A stretch of DNA of 64,000 nucleotides from the NCBI RefSeq assembly GCF_000143415.4, contig NW_003314280.1, positions 1,113,938 to 1,177,937 on the forward strand. The letters are read 5' to 3'. The notes under the pieces were generated by a model. That model was not told where the DNA came from, searched no databases, and saw nothing but the letters and a program-made list of their open reading frames with translations. The number at the start of each line of letters is the position of its first letter. Positions within the stretch are counted from its first letter, which is position 1. This document shows positions 10,401-27,084 of the stretch, piece after piece. Both the position numbers and the translations under genes were made by a program. The DNA comes from Selaginella moellendorffii (lineage: Eukaryota; Streptophyta; Lycopodiopsida; Selaginellales; Selaginellaceae).

Positions 10401-11787
10401 CGGCGCTCCTCGCATCAGCTGCTCTAGCTGCCATAGCTGGAAGAAGGAAGAACAAGAAAACGATTGGTTCTTGGTACTTGGTTCTTGATCTATCGATCGT
10501 TCCTGGGAGATTGCATGGATCGGATGGAATGGATTGCTCACCTCGATGTAGCCCAAGTTGTCGGGATCGAGCTCCTCCATGATCAGCGCGGCGTACTCCT
10601 CGGCTTGCTCCTTGAGCTTGGAGAGCTTGTTGGCGGAGGCGCTGAGCATGATCACCTGGATCGACGGAATCGTGAGAGAGAGCTCGCAATTGGGTTTCGT
10701 TAGCTTACCTCCTTGACTTCCTCCTCGGAGATCCGGCCATCGGCATTCTTGTCACACCTGGATAGAAGAACACAAAAGAAAGAGCTCAAGAACAGCTGCG
10801 AGAAGAGAGATTTCCATCCTTACATGTCGAAAAAGATCTGCATTCGCGCATCGAAGCTCTGATCCGAGATCTGGAGCCAAAACTCGTAGAGATCCCGCTT
10901 GGAGATTTGCTCCGCGTTGGTCATCCCCTTCTTCCTCGCCAGCGCGTCGAAGAGCTCGCCCGCAAACTCCTTGGAGTCCTTCATCCCTGCAACCCATCTA
11001 TCGATCAATCGATCCAAGGAAGAAAGAAAGGAGAGAGGAGAAAGGAGGAGGAAGGATCTCTCTTACCAATGCATTGCCCGAAATCGCCGCGCTTGAGCAG
11101 CCCCTCGGGCGACGCCAGCTTGTCGAATCGCTCCTCCACGCTCTTCCACAGCGCGGATCGATCGGCCGCGTTGGCGCCGGCCTTGGTGATGAATCGCAGC
11201 CCGTGGAGCGCGTTCTCGGCGCCCGACTTGGATCGCGAGAGGTACCTGGGCCGCGAAGAGCCAGCATGCACACCACCGCTGCTCGAGGAGCTCGTGGCGG
11301 CGGCGGCGGCGGCGATGGCGTCGGGGTTGAATCGCGAGGAGAGGACGCGCGCGGCCGCGTGCTTGAGCTCCTGGGACAGCTGCTTCATCCGGCTGGACGT
11401 GTTGGAGGCGGTGCGCTTGAGCGAGCTGCGCAGCGATCTCTTGTCCGCCCAGTGCTGCTGGTGATCCAGCGCCACCGCCGGCGCGGACGCGAGGAGGTTC
11501 CTCTCGGGGTGCTCCTCGCCGCCGCCGCCGCTATACTGCACCGCGGCGGCGGCGATGGTGGGATTCACGCTCCTCAGCTTCACCGAGTCGTCGCGCACGT
11601 CCAGCGTCACCTCCACGAAGTGGTGCTGGGCGATGGCGCCACCGCCACTGCTGTGATCCAGCGCCTGGTCCCATCGCAGTGGCACTGTTGCGATGTGAGC
11701 TCCCCCTCCTCCTCCTCCTCCTTGGCCTCCATAGCTGGGATGAATCGAGAGCTCTTGTGCTTGGTGGCTGGATCTTCCCTGTCTCAT
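7411..11787 (-). CDS. RBOH: Respiratory burst oxidase homolog (plant NADPH oxidase)
   Basis: About 13 exons. RBOH passes electrons from cytosolic NADPH via FAD and two haems across the plasma membrane to make apoplastic superoxide. Order: a long variable N-terminus with poly-Gly/Ala tracts and the SRYL-like block [19 protein letters not shown]; an EF-hand region ([20 protein letters not shown], then [16 protein letters not shown] and [11 protein letters not shown]); ferric-reductase transmembrane segments ([51 protein letters not shown]); the FAD motif [12 protein letters not shown]; and NADPH-binding blocks [27 protein letters not shown] and [17 protein letters not shown]. The two final exons lie in 7411-7710: [17 protein letters not shown] and [15 protein letters not shown], ending FEFHKEHF and TAA at 7413-7411. 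The start is the ATG at 11787 (MRQGRSSHQ). Key residues look intact. Confidence 0.95.
9530..10020. repeat. Longest RBOH intron, with purine-rich repeated motif
   Basis: The intron between the exon ending in DDNINFHK and the one starting AITIGIAFG is about 500 bases, against about 60-120 for most others in the gene. It is strongly purine-rich on the plus strand. The motif ttgcgaagaacgaaggcaa occurs at about 9542 and 9571, with a variant at about 9726 (gcgaagaactaaggcaaag). Related gaa/aag units fill the rest. This could be a decayed tandem repeat; no transposon ends are seen. Confidence 0.5.
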
Positions 11788-13150
11788 TGCAATCAATCAA
11801 ACCGGCCGCCAAAGAAAAATCCACGCTGTGGAAATTTCTTCCACTGGAAAGGTCGCAATCTACCTAGGAAGATCGATCTATCGATCTATCTACCAAGAAA
11901 AGAAGAGTTTCTGCGCTACAGTCGTGGCTCCTCCTCCTTTTTTCTTCGTCTCATCACCACCCGGATGCTTCCCGTGCTCACACGGAGAGGAGGAAGAATG
12001 GAGAATGGTGGCCGTAAGTAGATACCAAAGCAAAGATAAAAGAAAGAATGTTAAGCAAAAGCGCGTAGCCGGGTGCCCGAGGTCGGTTTGCCCGGTGTCC
12101 GAGGTGGAGTCCGAGCTCCTCCACTCACTTCCTTTTGAGGGTCTAGCCTAGCCAGGAGCTTCCAATCCCTGGGAATAGCGATCGAGTGGATCTGCCTAAA
12201 GCGCCCATGCAGTGGTGGAGGAGAATCGAGCTCGATCGCGAATTCGAGCTCCAGGAGAGGCGGAGAATTGAGCCCTCCGTTGGAACGCTCATAGAAATAG
12301 GTTTTAGAAGAGGTGGAGAAGAAGAGGAGGAGGAAAAAAAGAAAAGAAAAGCAACGCACCTTTGCTCTTGTGTGAAGAGGAACGCGCCGCTTTGACGGTG
12401 TTGGCTTCGTAAATGCCGCGAATATGCGGATTCTAGAATTGGCTGGTCGTTGACTTTGCCGGCTGTGGTCAAACCCCTAGGAACTAGAGTACTACTGGGC
12501 GATGCGCCGGAAGAGTTCCAGTCAACGCACCCTGGAATGGTCCCTTGGCGAGTTGGCGTGGTCCACTCCAGCCAGTGGGTCGAATTTTTTGCTCTCGATC
12601 GTGGCTCGCAGCTGGATTGGAGATGGAGATGGCGGTGTTGCGGTGGTGGCGTGGTGGTGTCCGGTCAATCTAGGAGGATCAAACACACTGGCGTGCGCGG
12701 ATGGATCTCGATCCCGATCGACAGCGTCCGGTCGATTGGAAGTGATTGATTTGTCCCTCCACCACCGAGACGAAACGAAATCATTGAAATCATTTCGAGA
12801 CCCCGCCAAGATCTTTGCATCGCGCTTGCGTTTGTCTGACGAGCCAAGAACACGGCGGGGCGGGCGGGCGGGGTGGATGGACTAGAAGTTTAACAAGGAC
12901 GAAACAATGACTTTGGCAGTGTCGTCCCTGGCGATTTTCATCCCTCGAGGACTTCTAGAAGCGCAGCCCTTCAAGCCAAAGACCATGTACACCAGCCAGC
13001 CATGATTTTAATAAAAGATAGATCATGTGTTTGTGTATGACAAAACTTTGATGATCCGCTACATTGAAGAAAAAAAAGCCACCAATTCTGGGCTAAGGTA
13101 CAACAAATTTTTTTTCAAAAAAACCAGCAAAAGAGGGAAAAAGCAATATT
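11788..13150. other. RBOH upstream region, no gene seen
   Basis: This holds the 5' leader and promoter of the RBOH gene on the minus strand and then unassigned sequence up to the tRNA-Leu gene. A short GC-rich near-repeat (ccgggtgcccgaggtcgg / ccggtgtccgaggtgg) lies at about 12068-12105. No convincing exon is visible on either strand. Confidence 0.45.
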
Positions 13151-13230
13151 GTCAGGAATGGGATTCGAACCCATGCCCTTGCGGACTAGTACCTGAAACT
13201 AGCGCCTTAGACCAACTCGGCCATCCTGAC
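13151..13230 (-). tRNA. tRNA-Leu (anticodon CAG)
   Basis: An 80-base class II tRNA on the minus strand. The acceptor stem is GTCAGGA paired with TTCCTGAC, the D-arm/A box is TGGCCGAGTTGG, the anticodon loop is TTCAGGT between CTAGT and ACTAG (anticodon CAG, reading CUG), there is a short extra arm, and the T-arm/B box is GGTTCGAATCC. No intron is needed and CCA is not encoded, as expected for a nuclear gene. Confidence 0.93.
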
Positions 13231-14074
13231 TCCACTTGAAAAACTTTCCCATTCCATCATTCCTATGGTGTATATCGTCCAAGAGAAACGGGCAACTTGA
13301 CCACTTTCTTCTTCTTGGCCCCGAGAAAGAGCCATGAAGCTCTCCATAGTGCTCCATTTCGTCACACGCCGCATCCATTCTCTCTGTATGGCAGCTTAGC
13401 TCCAACGTCTTGTCCCACCCACAAAGGATGTATGATGTGAAGGAGCAAAGCTGAGAGTAATTCCTTCTTCTTGGTCTTCTCCTTTGCTCGGACCATCCTA
13501 GCGAAGATCACTTCGCTCGAAAGCGATCGCTAGCCAGCTTTACGCTGGAGAGCTTTTGGATCTTGCGCGACCGGAGCGAAACTCTTGTCAACGACACAGC
13601 TAGCTCTGGCAACCCACGGACGAGCGAACAAAAGAGAAAGGAGAAAAACAAAAGTGAGACATGTAAAGTCAAGTTAAGAAAATAACTAAGAAATTCCAGA
13701 GAAGCTCGGCTTACACAGGGATGCGGTATCTCAACACTCCATAACAGCGTCCATCCATGATCCAGCACTTGAAAAGTACAAATACAGTTCTGCAAGCCAA
13801 GGACGACAAGCCGATTAAATCAAAGCACACGATGGAAAAGAAGAAAAAAGAAATGGAGAATACGTACGGAGTTTGCAGCGCTTAGAGAAAGCACGTCTCC
13901 ATTCGACGATCCATGCCTTGACGTGAAAAAGAGATTCAGCACCAGCGGGGATAGGAGTCGCCATAGCTGCATGATTTGCCGGAACTTCTGAAAGGTTGGT
14001 GCAAGCCGGGCGGTCATTTAATACCGGCTTCTCGCGTCAAAATGTAGCTCTAGTGTGCCGAGATGTAGCAGTTT
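13231..14074 (-). other. Downstream flank of THO1 with two weak exon-like stretches
   Basis: On the minus strand, a frame from an ATG at 14017 (MTARLAPTFQKFRQIMQLW) ends at a GTACGT donor near 13866. It can be joined in phase 0 to a second open stretch (NCICTFQVLDHGWTLLW) ending at a GTAAGC donor near 13714. After that the frame meets stops. I recognise no domain. It may be a small gene, a remnant, or THO1 3' untranslated sequence, since it begins about 58 bases after the THO1 stop. The remainder to 13231 shows nothing. Confidence 0.2.
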
Positions 14075-17024
14075 TTAGTCGCCTTCCGGGTGGGAATGCT
14101 TCTTGAAGTACCTCTGGCCCTCCCCCGGACTTCTAGCTCCAGGTGAATCATTGTCCATGGCGGCCGGAGGATCCGGAGAAATGTCTTGAGTGGAAGGAAA
14201 GCCCTCCAGCGGCTCGTGGTCCGATCCCTGCCTCTCGAGGTCGTCTTGAGATTCTTCTTCTTTGGCTCCTGCGACATCCGAGTCCATCGGAATCACGTCG
14301 TCAACATCTTGTGCGGCACCTCCATCGTCAACAGCTACACTCCCATTCTGCAATTAAAAAAAGGTCGCTTCCATTCGTTTAAACTGAAGTGTCGAAAGAA
14401 CCTGATTTTCTTCCGAAGGAGGAACTGTTGCGGCGTCGTCCCCTTTCTTTGCTGCCTTTTGCTTTGACTTGTCCGACTTCCCATGAACTTTAAGCCGAAC
14501 TTCCTGGGTAAGTAGCTCAGGCGGCACAACACCTTCGATTCCTAGCTCAGTGAACTGACCAGGTAAAAGAGGAAGGATTAGAGAGAAAAAATAGAACATG
14601 CATACTGCATACCCTTGCAAATCCTTCCAAATCCTGCCTTGCTGAGAATCTTAAGCCTTTCCAACAGTAGACCTGAATAGAATGCCACTATTACGAAAGT
14701 TTCCTTCTTCACGGAGGTATACCTTATCGTTTTTGTGACTGTATTCCGCTTCAATACCAGACATAGGATCCATCTGCAGATAGTCAGGCATTATCTAAAC
14801 CCGGACAAAGTTTGAAAGCTGCTTACATCCTCAGCCAAAGCAGTCCAATACTCGTGAACTGGAGGCGTCTTCACTCGCTGTGGATCAGTCAGAGCATTCT
14901 GCAACATGCAACGTCAGAACTGTATATTAAACTCGAGTGACACATACAGGATTTTGATCCGCCCATTTCCACAGCTGTGAGAGTTCCTTGTTTCCCAACC
15001 TCCATCGCTGCTTCCTGAGGTAGAGTTTTATTTAGTGAGAGTAACAGGAACTTCTCGCAGACCTCTTTTTAGTCCCTTCAATAGACGATTTGCGTTCAGA
15101 AACGTTTTTTTCAAATGGTGGGCAACCATCGCGTTTCCACCAGACCTACGCCAAAACAGTGCATGAGCTGACTTTACTCGTAAACAATAACTTGCTTACC
15201 CAGTTTTTTTCACGTTCAAGTAAATGCTCAATGCTCTTCAAGAAATCTTTTCCTTTAGGAGGAGTAGATTCTAAAAGACGCTTCACGCGATCTTCCAAAA
15301 CCTTTACTTCATCTTTCTGCGAGAAAAAAAATTGAATACCCTTAATGAAAAATTATGGAAATATACCAGACTTTCTCTTGCTGCTTCTTTTTCCGTTTTA
15401 CCGGGTGTCTGTATAAATCAAATTATTAGTCGGACAAGATGCATATTGTTTTGAGCTTACCTTCAAATAGTCAAAAACAATCAGGCACTGTACAAGTACA
15501 TGTCTCCTAAAACTGGGATCTTTAAGCTGTTACCAAAGACTTTATAACAGTACACGTATAAGCTGAATCTTACCTCGAGAGACATCAAATTACTACTGGT
15601 AAGATACTTTGTATTAAAGGTCATGTCATCGCCCTCATCAAGCTGGTGGGAAGTGCTATCATCATCTCCCAAAGGCTGCGCATCAAAGGCGCTCAAAACA
15701 ATCTGCAAGAAAAATTTCGGTCACATTGCGCAAACTCAATAGTCCAGAAAGAACTGACAGTTAAACTTGCAGAGAAGATATGCCATCTTGGGATCAGTGC
15801 TGCGGGGTTAGAGAAGTGTTCCTGAGAAGGAAAAATAAGAGGATATAAAAAAACTTTAACGAGAAATCTGCACCTGAAGTCCCCAAAAAGTCTTGTAAAA
15901 GTTGAAATCAATAGGCACATCTATGAAAAAAAAAAGACAAAAAAACAGAACATGAGGTTGGAACCATCAGTTGGCGTACCGTCAGGTTGGTCTTTCTCAT
16001 AGTTTGTTTCGTTAGAGGTATTGAATACACCCTTAATATTTACAGCTGAAATCCACATTTAAGTAGCTGCGGCCTTAAGTTAAAATTTTGAAAATCACCT
16101 GATCGTTCATAGAGAGGAAAAACGTGTGCAAGAAACATAAGGATTCGGCCGCAAAATACAACATCGTTCGCCTGCAATATGTAAATTAGCCTCACGAAGA
16201 AAAGAAAAACGCCCAGTCTGAACCTTTGAAAGTCGTCTTAGCAACTGATTGCAAGTTCTCAACATGACCAGTTTCCCCCGCCCAAACAATTCTGTCTGGA
16301 TCATCCACAACTCACTTACACAGTCGCACGAAGTAGAAAGCATACCTTTCCAAGAACTTCCTGTTTCCCCTCGATGTAGGCAAAAACTTCCTTACAATCT
16401 TTGATAGTCGATACTTCTGTTAAGTCCTCTAACAGCTGGAAAACCATGCCTCCCTCAACATGGCTCTTCTCGCAGAGATACAAGACGATATCTGGGGGTA
16501 CAAGAACAGTAAGTAAGGAGCAGGAAAGAAAAGAGGAAGAGAAAAACCGACCAAGGAGCCTGGTGATCAATCCACCGCTGTTGTCCGAGTCGTCTATAGA
16601 ACGCCCATACTGCATTACTGGCTCCCCGGCATCCACAGCAGCGCCCTGCCAAGAAAAACAAAATACAACATCAATGTAAGGCGAAGATGCGTACCACAAG
16701 TTCTTGGAGCAGCAAGCGCAATGCGTTTTCCAGGAGCTGATTCTCGTCCTGGACCAACACGGCGTGCTTCTGGGGCTTCATCGCCTCCTGCATCGTGGCT
16801 AGCGCCACCGCCGCAGCAGGCGACGAGTGCGAGATCGCTTGCTTGAAAACATCCTGGAAATATTTCCCACCGATTGGCCTGAGCTGAGATCGCGAAGAAC
16901 TCACCAGAATCCTGTTGCGATCGGATTGGAGAGCCGAGAAGACTGGATCCGCGACGTGCTGGAGCTGGACTCGTAATCCCCCGCCCGCGTCCACCATCGC
17001 TTGACCTAGCCCTAAACCCTCCAT
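14075..17024 (-). CDS. THO1: THO complex subunit 1 (THO1/HPR1, THOC1 family)
   Basis: Many short exons. THO1 is a core THO/TREX subunit coupling nuclear transcription to mRNA processing and export. In plants it also affects small-RNA production (family knowledge). Seen in order: MEGLGLGQAMVDAGGG; FKQAISHSSPAAAVALA; DENQLLENALRLLLQELV; GRSIDDSDNSGGLITRLLGR; LLEDLTEVSTIKDCKEVFAYIEGK; ELFGRGKLVMLRTCNQLLRR, the most diagnostic block; an exon with VDFNFYK-type sequence before FWGLQ; EHFSNPAALIPRW; and a C-terminal RFTELGIEGVVPPELLTQEV region. The protein ends in an acidic Asp/Ser/Pro tail (...HSHPEGD, TAA at 14077-14075). It starts only 85 bases downstream of the FAM91 stop codon, so its promoter is very small or overlaps that gene. 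Confidence 0.9.
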
Positions 17025-17109
17025 TTTCTTTTGAAATGTAGTATTGGTTGTATAAATGCGATCACCATAGTCACTCTAAAGGAGAAAAGATCTTTGGTTC
17101 TATCAGAGA

Positions 17110-20100
17110 CTAGCCAGTGCTCACGAGTAAACTTGCCGGAAGCTTGCCTTGCAAACAGTGACTGATATCCAAGGCCGCAAGCCACGAGCCATTAAACACG
17201 AGATTGACACCAGGGAGTGGAACTATCTCGTCTTCGTCTTGCTCCACAAACATCGTCACTGCTCCCTTTGGAGATGGCGAGAATTGGTCCTCTCCAGCCG
17301 ATAGCGTATACATCCTATAAGAGACCACGCATACAAACTCTCATCTCTTAGACAAGAGAAAAACTTGCTAGTACCTCATAGTGTTCTCATCGATGCTTCC
17401 TTTCTCCGACTGAAGCCTTCTCATCAGCGGCGTGGAAATGGAACGCGCGGTACTGCTCCCGGGACTCAAAACCATCTCGCTTAAACTGGGCGTTTCCTGG
17501 ACCGCGGAGTAAGCCAACCTCGACACTGGGCCATCGGCTTGGTAGTCGCTTATAAAGTCCTGGAGCTTGGAATGGAGCTGCCACATTTCCCTGTCGTGCC
17601 GAGCAAGAGCATCAGAGTCGAAGAGCCCGCACTTGACGACCCCCTCGCAGACGAGCTTGCACAGCGCGGTGTTGAATAGCGGAAGGCCAAACTCGATGCT
17701 CTGAGGAACCCACTGCCAGACCGGTGCTCCACTGCCGCTGGTGGTGGTCTCAGAAACTACACTAACCAGACGAACGAATCCCATGGTGTTGAGGTGGAGT
17801 TCCTTCACCGCTTGGCTTAGAGCTTGTCCATGAGCTTCGGCAGAGTCCGGTTTGTAGAGTGGCAGAGCGATGTCCTTTGTGACAAGTTCGGCCTTTTCAC
17901 CACCCTGGAAGGACTCCTTCGAGTAAGGTTGGACGACCACTGCCGAGTGTTTGAGGAGAGTGTTCACTACGTGAAGGAGAACTCCGCCTTCTACCAGAGT
18001 CCCCTCGAATTTACCACCTGGTCCTCCAGCAGCAGTCCCATCCCCCCAAGTCCACACCAGCGCCTTGTAACACCGCGAGAGAGACTCTGGAAGCATTCGA
18101 AGTCGCTGCCCCCGTATCAAAGCCACCGAGACAGGCCCGGCTCCCGCAACGCTGTACAGGAGTAACTTCATCCAGGGTGTCGTCGCAGCTCGTGAAGGAG
18201 GTCCAAAGTGAACGGGTCCGCCTCCCTCTGATGAGATAACGGCAGGACGCGATGGTAGCGGTATCATTGAGACGATGACGTCGTAGTCCCGGTGGAAGAC
18301 TCGTTGGATGGTTGCCGCTGCCAACCCGGACAAGCTCTCACAGCGAACAACGTCGACTCGGACCTTCTTCGTGTTGTCAAAATTCTCCTTGTTAAACGAG
18401 ACATCGTCCAGGATGCCCGAGCCGCCAGAACGGAGGCACTCCAGTGCATGCCGCAAGCTAAAGGCATGGTCTGCGAAATGCTGAAGTTCGCCTTCACACT
18501 CGGTCCCTTCAACTTTACGTAAATCTTCACACATTTCGATGACGTGTGAGTCTCCTAACTTTCCAGCTTCGTAAAGTGTTACTGCATGACCTTTCAGCCC
18601 TGCTTCACGAGAGATGTAAGTATCAACGTAACAAATTGACACTGATGCTTACCAGGCGAGAGAGATCCCATCATGAGGTAAGAGGTCAGGTCGGCATCCA
18701 CCAAGAATGCGAAACGTACAACTCCAGGGAGTTCCGTGGGAGCGTCGCTGGTACTCGGTTCTCCCTGGTTCTCAGAAGGACGATGAACAGGGCTTAAAGC
18801 AACTGTAGGATCGTCGTCTCCAAAATCAGAAGATGGAGACCCTGGCTCGTTGGGATCACTTAGAAGAGCTGCGGGATCAACTCTTTTCTTTGCCCAGCCA
18901 AGACGAGCGGCTAAAGACACGGCTGCTTCCAGCTTGGAAAAGTCAGCCTGTAATGTTGAAGCGAGCTCAGCAATAGTAGCATGCTCGCTTGAAGTGATGA
19001 AAACTGCGTAGAGAAGTCTGGAGTGAAAACCGCCATAAGTTTCAGTAATAAATAAGCAACAAGTTCTTACTCTTCAGTGGGATCCTCGTAATTTTGGTTC
19101 TGGTTTGAAACAAATCCCTCCAAAGTTAAGACTGCGGAAATTCAGATTACAACAGAAGAAAGAACTATGTGATTTCCAACCTTGGAAGTGATCGTCAGGA
19201 GATACCGGCACGTCAAAATACACCAAACCTCTACGATAGAGACCACGTACAATGAAAGGATCATGCTCTCCAAACCGAGCAACATCATCCTCGCACACTT
19301 TCTCTACCAGAATGCTCTCCTCTTCTGAGAGTTTCTGTTTGAATAGACGTACAATTCAACGTTCCTAAAAGTAAGATAGAGCGTCTGTAAATTTCATTAG
19401 CTGATTGGTGCAATCGAAGAACTTCACCCTTATCTCATCTTGCGAGAGGTTCACAACGTTGATAATCCACCAAGCTTCAATACAAATGTCGGCCGGCTCA
19501 GAAGGCAGTAAATCTTTAGCAAAAGACTTATTAATTCTCCACATAATTTTCTGGAAGCAAGGGACATTTAAAGTCTATGCAAAACAATAAAAAGAATTAC
19601 CTTTGCTCTGCATTTATTCAGAACATCTATGTACTCGTTGCGTCCAATTCCAGTCACCCGCAACGCATCAGCAGCACTGAAGTTCGGAATAGAATCGTAA
19701 GGCCTTTCTGATGGAAATGACAAGAAGGTTATAAAGAAGATGACCTCGGCTGCAAACCATACCATCTTTCAAAGCTTCATAGAGCATATCACAGTAGTGT
19801 TGGAACGGAGAAACTCGAAGAATACGGCAGACGTAATCGGATAAATGATATGGAAAGAGCTGTCAAGAATCAATAGTTAAAAACGAAATCGAGAAAAACG
19901 ACGGAGATGTACCGCAGAATTTCGACGAAGATAGCGCATCAGCTCGTCGTAATAATCACTTTCCTTGCAAGTGTTTTTGGCAAGAGACTCGCTCCACCTC
20001 AAACGATTTTTGATGCAGTAGTCTTTTATCCTGAAAGCTAAGAATGTTAGTGAATCAAAGAATTAACGAGCTTACTTTTTGTGCCATTCTTCGCTAGATT

Positions 20101-20203
20101 GAAGATAGAGCTTGAGCCGCTTTGGAAGCTTGTCCCAGTTAGCCTCGTCTTCAATAGCCTTCGCGATCATCTGTTCCTCAAAGTTGGAGTCCAGCCTTTG
20201 CAT
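17110..20203 (-). CDS. FAM91 family protein (plant FAM91A1 homologue)
   Basis: About ten exons. N-terminal domain: MQRLDSNFEEQMIAKAIEDE, WDKLPKRLKLYLQSSEEW, YDSIPNFSAADALRVTGIGR, FGEHDPFIVRGLYRRGLVYF and DVPVSPDD. C-terminal domain: VTKDIALPLYKPDS, LNTMGFVRLVSVV, WVPQSIEFGLPLFNTALCKL and the final VPLPGVNLVFNGSWLAALD. These follow the FAM91 N- and C-domain order closely. In animals FAM91A1 acts with WDR11 and TBC1D23 at the trans-Golgi network to capture endosome-derived vesicles (family knowledge); the plant role is inferred. The ATG at 20203 was chosen because homologues start with the same MQ..xxxEEQ block. Stop TAG at 17112-17110. Confidence 0.9.
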
Positions 20204-20362
20204 CGTGGTCGACAACAGAAACCTAAATCCGAGCAATGTTATGACATGAAACTTCATACTGGGCTCCTTGTGCAACTGCCAGTCGTTCGTTACGTAAAAA
20301 AATGCGCGTTAAGTAATAAAAGGAAAAAGAGCCTCTTCACATTCTCACGAGAGGAACTTGTC

Positions 20363-22664
20363 TCAGGCTCGTTCCTCCCATTTGTCTCTCAGAAATGACC
20401 ATGGTCCCGTTGCGAACGTTAGCCTGCATCGCTCAAAAACTTTAAACTGGTAGTAAGACCATCTAATTACCTCAAAAAGCCAGCAGCAGCTCGCAAAGCC
20501 ATGACAAGCGTCAGGCCCATCCAGACTCCTGGAAGTCCGAACCTCCTAGGAGCCAATAGTAAAACAGCTGAAGAAACTAGTGCGTTTGACATCTGCCAAA
20601 AAGAGAATAGAAATGTAGACATAGCAAGTACAATCTTACCATTGCATATGTCGAGTATCTGAAATCGGAAGCACCATAGTGAATCCCATCAAAAACAAAA
20701 GCAAGCGAATTGATCGGTTGCGTCAAAGCAACGAACTACAAAAACAGACAATGTATCTCTTGTAAAAAAGAAGAAAAGCTTACTGGCATAATCGTAGACA
20801 TCACTTTGAGCACCCCTATATCGCTGGTGAACAGCTTAGATAAAATACTGGAAGATGTACCGAGGATTGTGGTCATTAGAATTCCCAAAGAAAAGCCCAT
20901 CTACGGAAGTGTAAGAAAAGAGAAAAGGTGAAAAAATATTAAAAAAAAGCCAAGCAGATTGACATACTTGCAAGACACGATAGGATACCAGTTTAGCCCG
21001 TCTATAATCTCTCTTTGCAAATGCACCAGCTAGAAGAGCCTGAAAAGCTACGGGTTAGCTACTTAGAAATTTTGAACTCCAATTGTTTCTACCTGGACAG
21101 CTATTGCCAACGAATCTGAAAGTAGCGACGCAGCAAGCCAAAGTTGCATACAAACTTGATGAGCTGCCATTGGTATGGTGCCTTGACGGGTAGCCATCGA
21201 CGTAGACAAGGTCATTATTGAAAGAATAGATAAAGTGCGACCAAGAAGGAGCCCGCCTACAGAGAATGTCAAAGTTGCAAAACTAGTAAATGAAGCATAC
21301 CATTTTTCAAAAAGCGCTCAAATTTCAGATCTTTGAGCTTGGGCGGTAATAGGATCGCTCTTTTGTTAAGGCACCACAGCAAATAAAACATCATCGCATA
21401 TCTACAGCGACAAACGTAAATAGCTAAAAAAACGTAAGCGACAAAATGTAAGCTTACTGTGATGCTCCATATGCAAATGCCGCACCCACTACGCCGAATT
21501 TTAGACCAAATATAAGAGTTGCCCCCAGGACAATGTTTGACAAACTTGCAATCGCTGAAAAGAGAGAATTAGTCGTAAACAAACTCATCGAGTGACATAC
21601 CGGTTGCATAGAGAGGCGTCTTGGTGTCCTTCAATCCGCGAAAAATACCTTGCAATGTCAGTGAAAGCACGGCTGCTGGCGCCGCAAGAGCCCGAAAAAC
21701 GAGATACTGTCTTGCAGGTGGTGCCATTACTGAATCCTACAAACATTTAAATAATTCTTGCAAGCAGACTTAAAAACTCATGTTGTACCTTGGCGACGCC
21801 CATCAGTTTAAGCAATCTCCCACCTTGACATCCCAGTAACAACGCTTCGATTAACCCGATTGCACAGCCGAGGACGAGAGCGGAAGAAACAGCAGGCAGG
21901 ACTTGTTTGCCGTATTTTTTTGCGTCGGACTGCTGCTCTGAAATCTAGCATCATATTCCCGCCTATGAAATACAACAGCAAAATCACCTGATCATCGGTG
22001 AGAACAGCAGCATCGTCCTCAGCTACGAACGAAGTTGTCACGCTTAAAAGAGGAATGTTGAAGCACTTAGAGACGTAGTTGAAAGCCGAGATCGAAACTC
22101 CAACAGCAGCTAGCTCCACCGCTCCTGTAAACGTTTTTTCGGCTAAGGAACGAAAGAAGAGAGGAAAGAGAAAAAGGAATAACGAAGGTACCTAGCCTTC
22201 CTACAAATGCTGTCTCCGTAAGAAGCGCCAGCGGCTCAATCGCCTGACCGAGCAGCGCTGGAAACGCCAAAACCGCGACTTCTTTCGCGAGGCCGTCCTT
22301 GGCCACAATATCCTCAAGCAAACTCCTATCAATCAATCATACATCATCTCTACCTCACATTCTTCTCACGATCATACCTGTCAGCCGGAGGATTTCCATC
22401 AGCTTTATCAGCGAAAAGGACCTCATCGGCGCTGAGGGAGCAAAATATCGATCGAGATCGCCTCCCGCGCGCCAAGAACAAGCAGCCCCCTCCACATCGA
22501 GCAAACGCGATGCCTGATTTGAGATTCCAATGCCGAAAAGAAACCGTGTTGCTCGGAATTCGCGACCTCCCAGCCGCATTGAGCCGGGTCTGCGAGGGAG
22601 GATCGCGATCGACAGCGCGAAAGGAGAGAGCGGCGGGCACGGGAGGAGGCGCCAGCGCACCCAT
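20363..22664 (-). CDS. MATE (DTX) transporter with plastid-type N-terminal extension, EDS5-like subfamily
   Basis: A multi-exon gene. From the ATG at 22664 (MGALAPPPVPAALSF) comes a basic, Ser/Arg-rich extension of about 100 residues without a membrane segment, like a chloroplast transit peptide. Then SLLEDIVAKDGLAKEVAVLA, FPALLGQAIEPLALLTETAF, VGRLG, VELAAVGVSISAFNYVSKCF and IPLLSVTTSFVAEDDA match the start of the MATE domain in the plastid DTX clade that includes EDS5. MATE proteins export organic solutes in exchange for H+ or Na+; EDS5 exports the salicylic-acid precursor isochorismate (established), but the substrate here is unknown. The last exons give RRFGLPGVWMGLTLVMALRA and LTFATGPWSFLRDKWEERA, with TGA at 20365-20363. 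A rival frame at the N-terminus was rejected because only this one joins in phase across the first intron. Confidence 0.85.
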
Positions 22665-22909
22665 ATCGCATTGAAATATAGAACCCTAAACCCCCATCGC
22701 TAGTACCAAATGGACAGATATTTACATTAACATAGAAGAGGTGCCACAAGTCGGCTTTCTTGCTCTTTCTTATTCATCCACGAATGCCTTGGATGATACG
22801 CCCGCGCACAAAAGAAGAAGAGTGAGCTCTCGGCCCAAAATTATATGAAACATGGAAAAGAGAGAAGAAGAAGAACCACCAAAATCCGCCAGTGATCTGG
22901 GAGAGAGAG

Positions 22910-27084
<4,175 letters not shown>
